The notes under the pieces: model-generated
Seen by the model: only the letters and a program-made list of their open reading frames with translations
Told to the model about the DNA's origin: nothing
Database searches by the model: none
NCBI RefSeq assembly: GCF_900087055.1
Contig: NZ_LT575468.1
Span: 2,793,773 to 2,857,772, forward strand
Source of the DNA: Plesiomonas shigelloides
GTDB lineage: Bacteria > Pseudomonadota > Gammaproteobacteria > Enterobacterales > CAMTGL01
Reading direction: 5' to 3'
Length of the DNA: 64,000 nt
Program-made: the position numbers and the translations under genes
In this document: one piece after another, positions 63,704 to 64,000 of the stretch
Layout of the letters: every line of letters begins with the position of its first letter
How positions within the stretch are numbered: the stretch's first letter is position 1

Positions 63704-64000
63704 CTTGTCTCTCCGTGTTAACGCTCATTTTGAGCCATACATGAATAACACTAAAAGTGTGATTTATATCACCATGCCACATTTACACGCCAAATACAAA
63801 TCAGCTACAGCCGTAACAATTGAGCGTGCCGTGCACTGTATCCACGTATTGCAGGTGATATCGAGTCCCACTCATCTAATGAGCACCAGCAGAGAAAAAA
63901 GATCAGTTGAGAGGCAACTAAACGCCATGCTGCAAGGGAATATTATTATTTTTCGTCAGCAACGCGTTTATTGGCAAAAATGAGAGGTTAATCGGCGCAA
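63704..64000. other. Right-edge region upstream of the cystatin-like gene
   Basis: AT-rich sequence that should hold the cystatin-like gene's promoter on the minus strand. A plus-strand frame (63705-63983) exists but lacks an ATG start with a ribosome-binding site and uses rare Arg codons, so I do not call it a gene. Confidence 0.4.

Noticed and set aside
63705-63983. 92-residue plus-strand ORF at the right edge
   Set aside because: No good start site, rare Arg codons (AGA/AGG), and it lies in what should be the cystatin-like gene promoter.

Overview
The window is a gene-dense chromosomal segment of a gammaproteobacterium close to the Enterobacterales. Nearly every gene has a recognisable E. 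coli-type counterpart in an E. coli-like local order. A 128-bp ERIC repeat, an HlyU-type regulator and a NptA-type Na+/phosphate transporter add a Vibrio/Aeromonas flavour. Plesiomonas shigelloides is my best guess, but this is inference; no marker gene here proves the species.

Left part (1-5400): the oxygen-independent ubiquinone locus, ubiT divergent from ubiU-ubiV, with a cytosolic PAS-GGDEF-EAL c-di-GMP enzyme gene between the two arms. Next (5400-24100, mostly minus strand) is a large RNA and translation cluster. In transcription order it is rlmE-ftsH, folP-glmM-secG-tRNA-Leu(GAG)-tRNA-fMet, rimP-nusA-infB-rbfA-truB, rpsO-pnp, nlpI and deaD. It carries a pnp-leader stem-loop, tandem terminators between tRNA-fMet and rimP, and several stable intergenic hairpins. 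yhbY, greA and dacB follow.

Middle part (26600-45100): carA-carB, dapB, the murJ / ribF-ileS-lspA-fkpB-ispH block, rpsT (UUG start), an ERIC element, hlyU, nhaA-nhaR and nptA.

Right part (45300-64000): thyA-lgt, a TSUP transporter, rppH-ptsP, mutH-ygdQ-tas, dps, a DAACS symporter, then a translationally coupled nfrB-nfrA-DUF4434 operon and a secreted cystatin-like protein. Two non-coding elements stand out. The 775-bp rppH-mutH gap has a cluster of DnaA boxes, AT-rich tracts and ten GATC sites. It sits where E. coli has DARS2, the DnaA-reactivating sequence. Between tas and dps lies an OmrA/OmrB-type small RNA on the minus strand.

Two c-di-GMP proteins are present but about 55 kb apart: the PAS-GGDEF-EAL protein, which has intact catalytic motifs, and NfrB, a glycosyltransferase with MshEN-type repeats that in E. 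coli responds to c-di-GMP. No CRISPR array, insertion sequence, prophage or rRNA was seen. Start codons were moved inward from the longest open frame for nlpI, ubiV, rbfA, rimP, folP, ftsH, yhbY, dacB, carA, dapB, ileS, ribF, tas and dps, where family alignment from memory and a Shine-Dalgarno sequence agreed.
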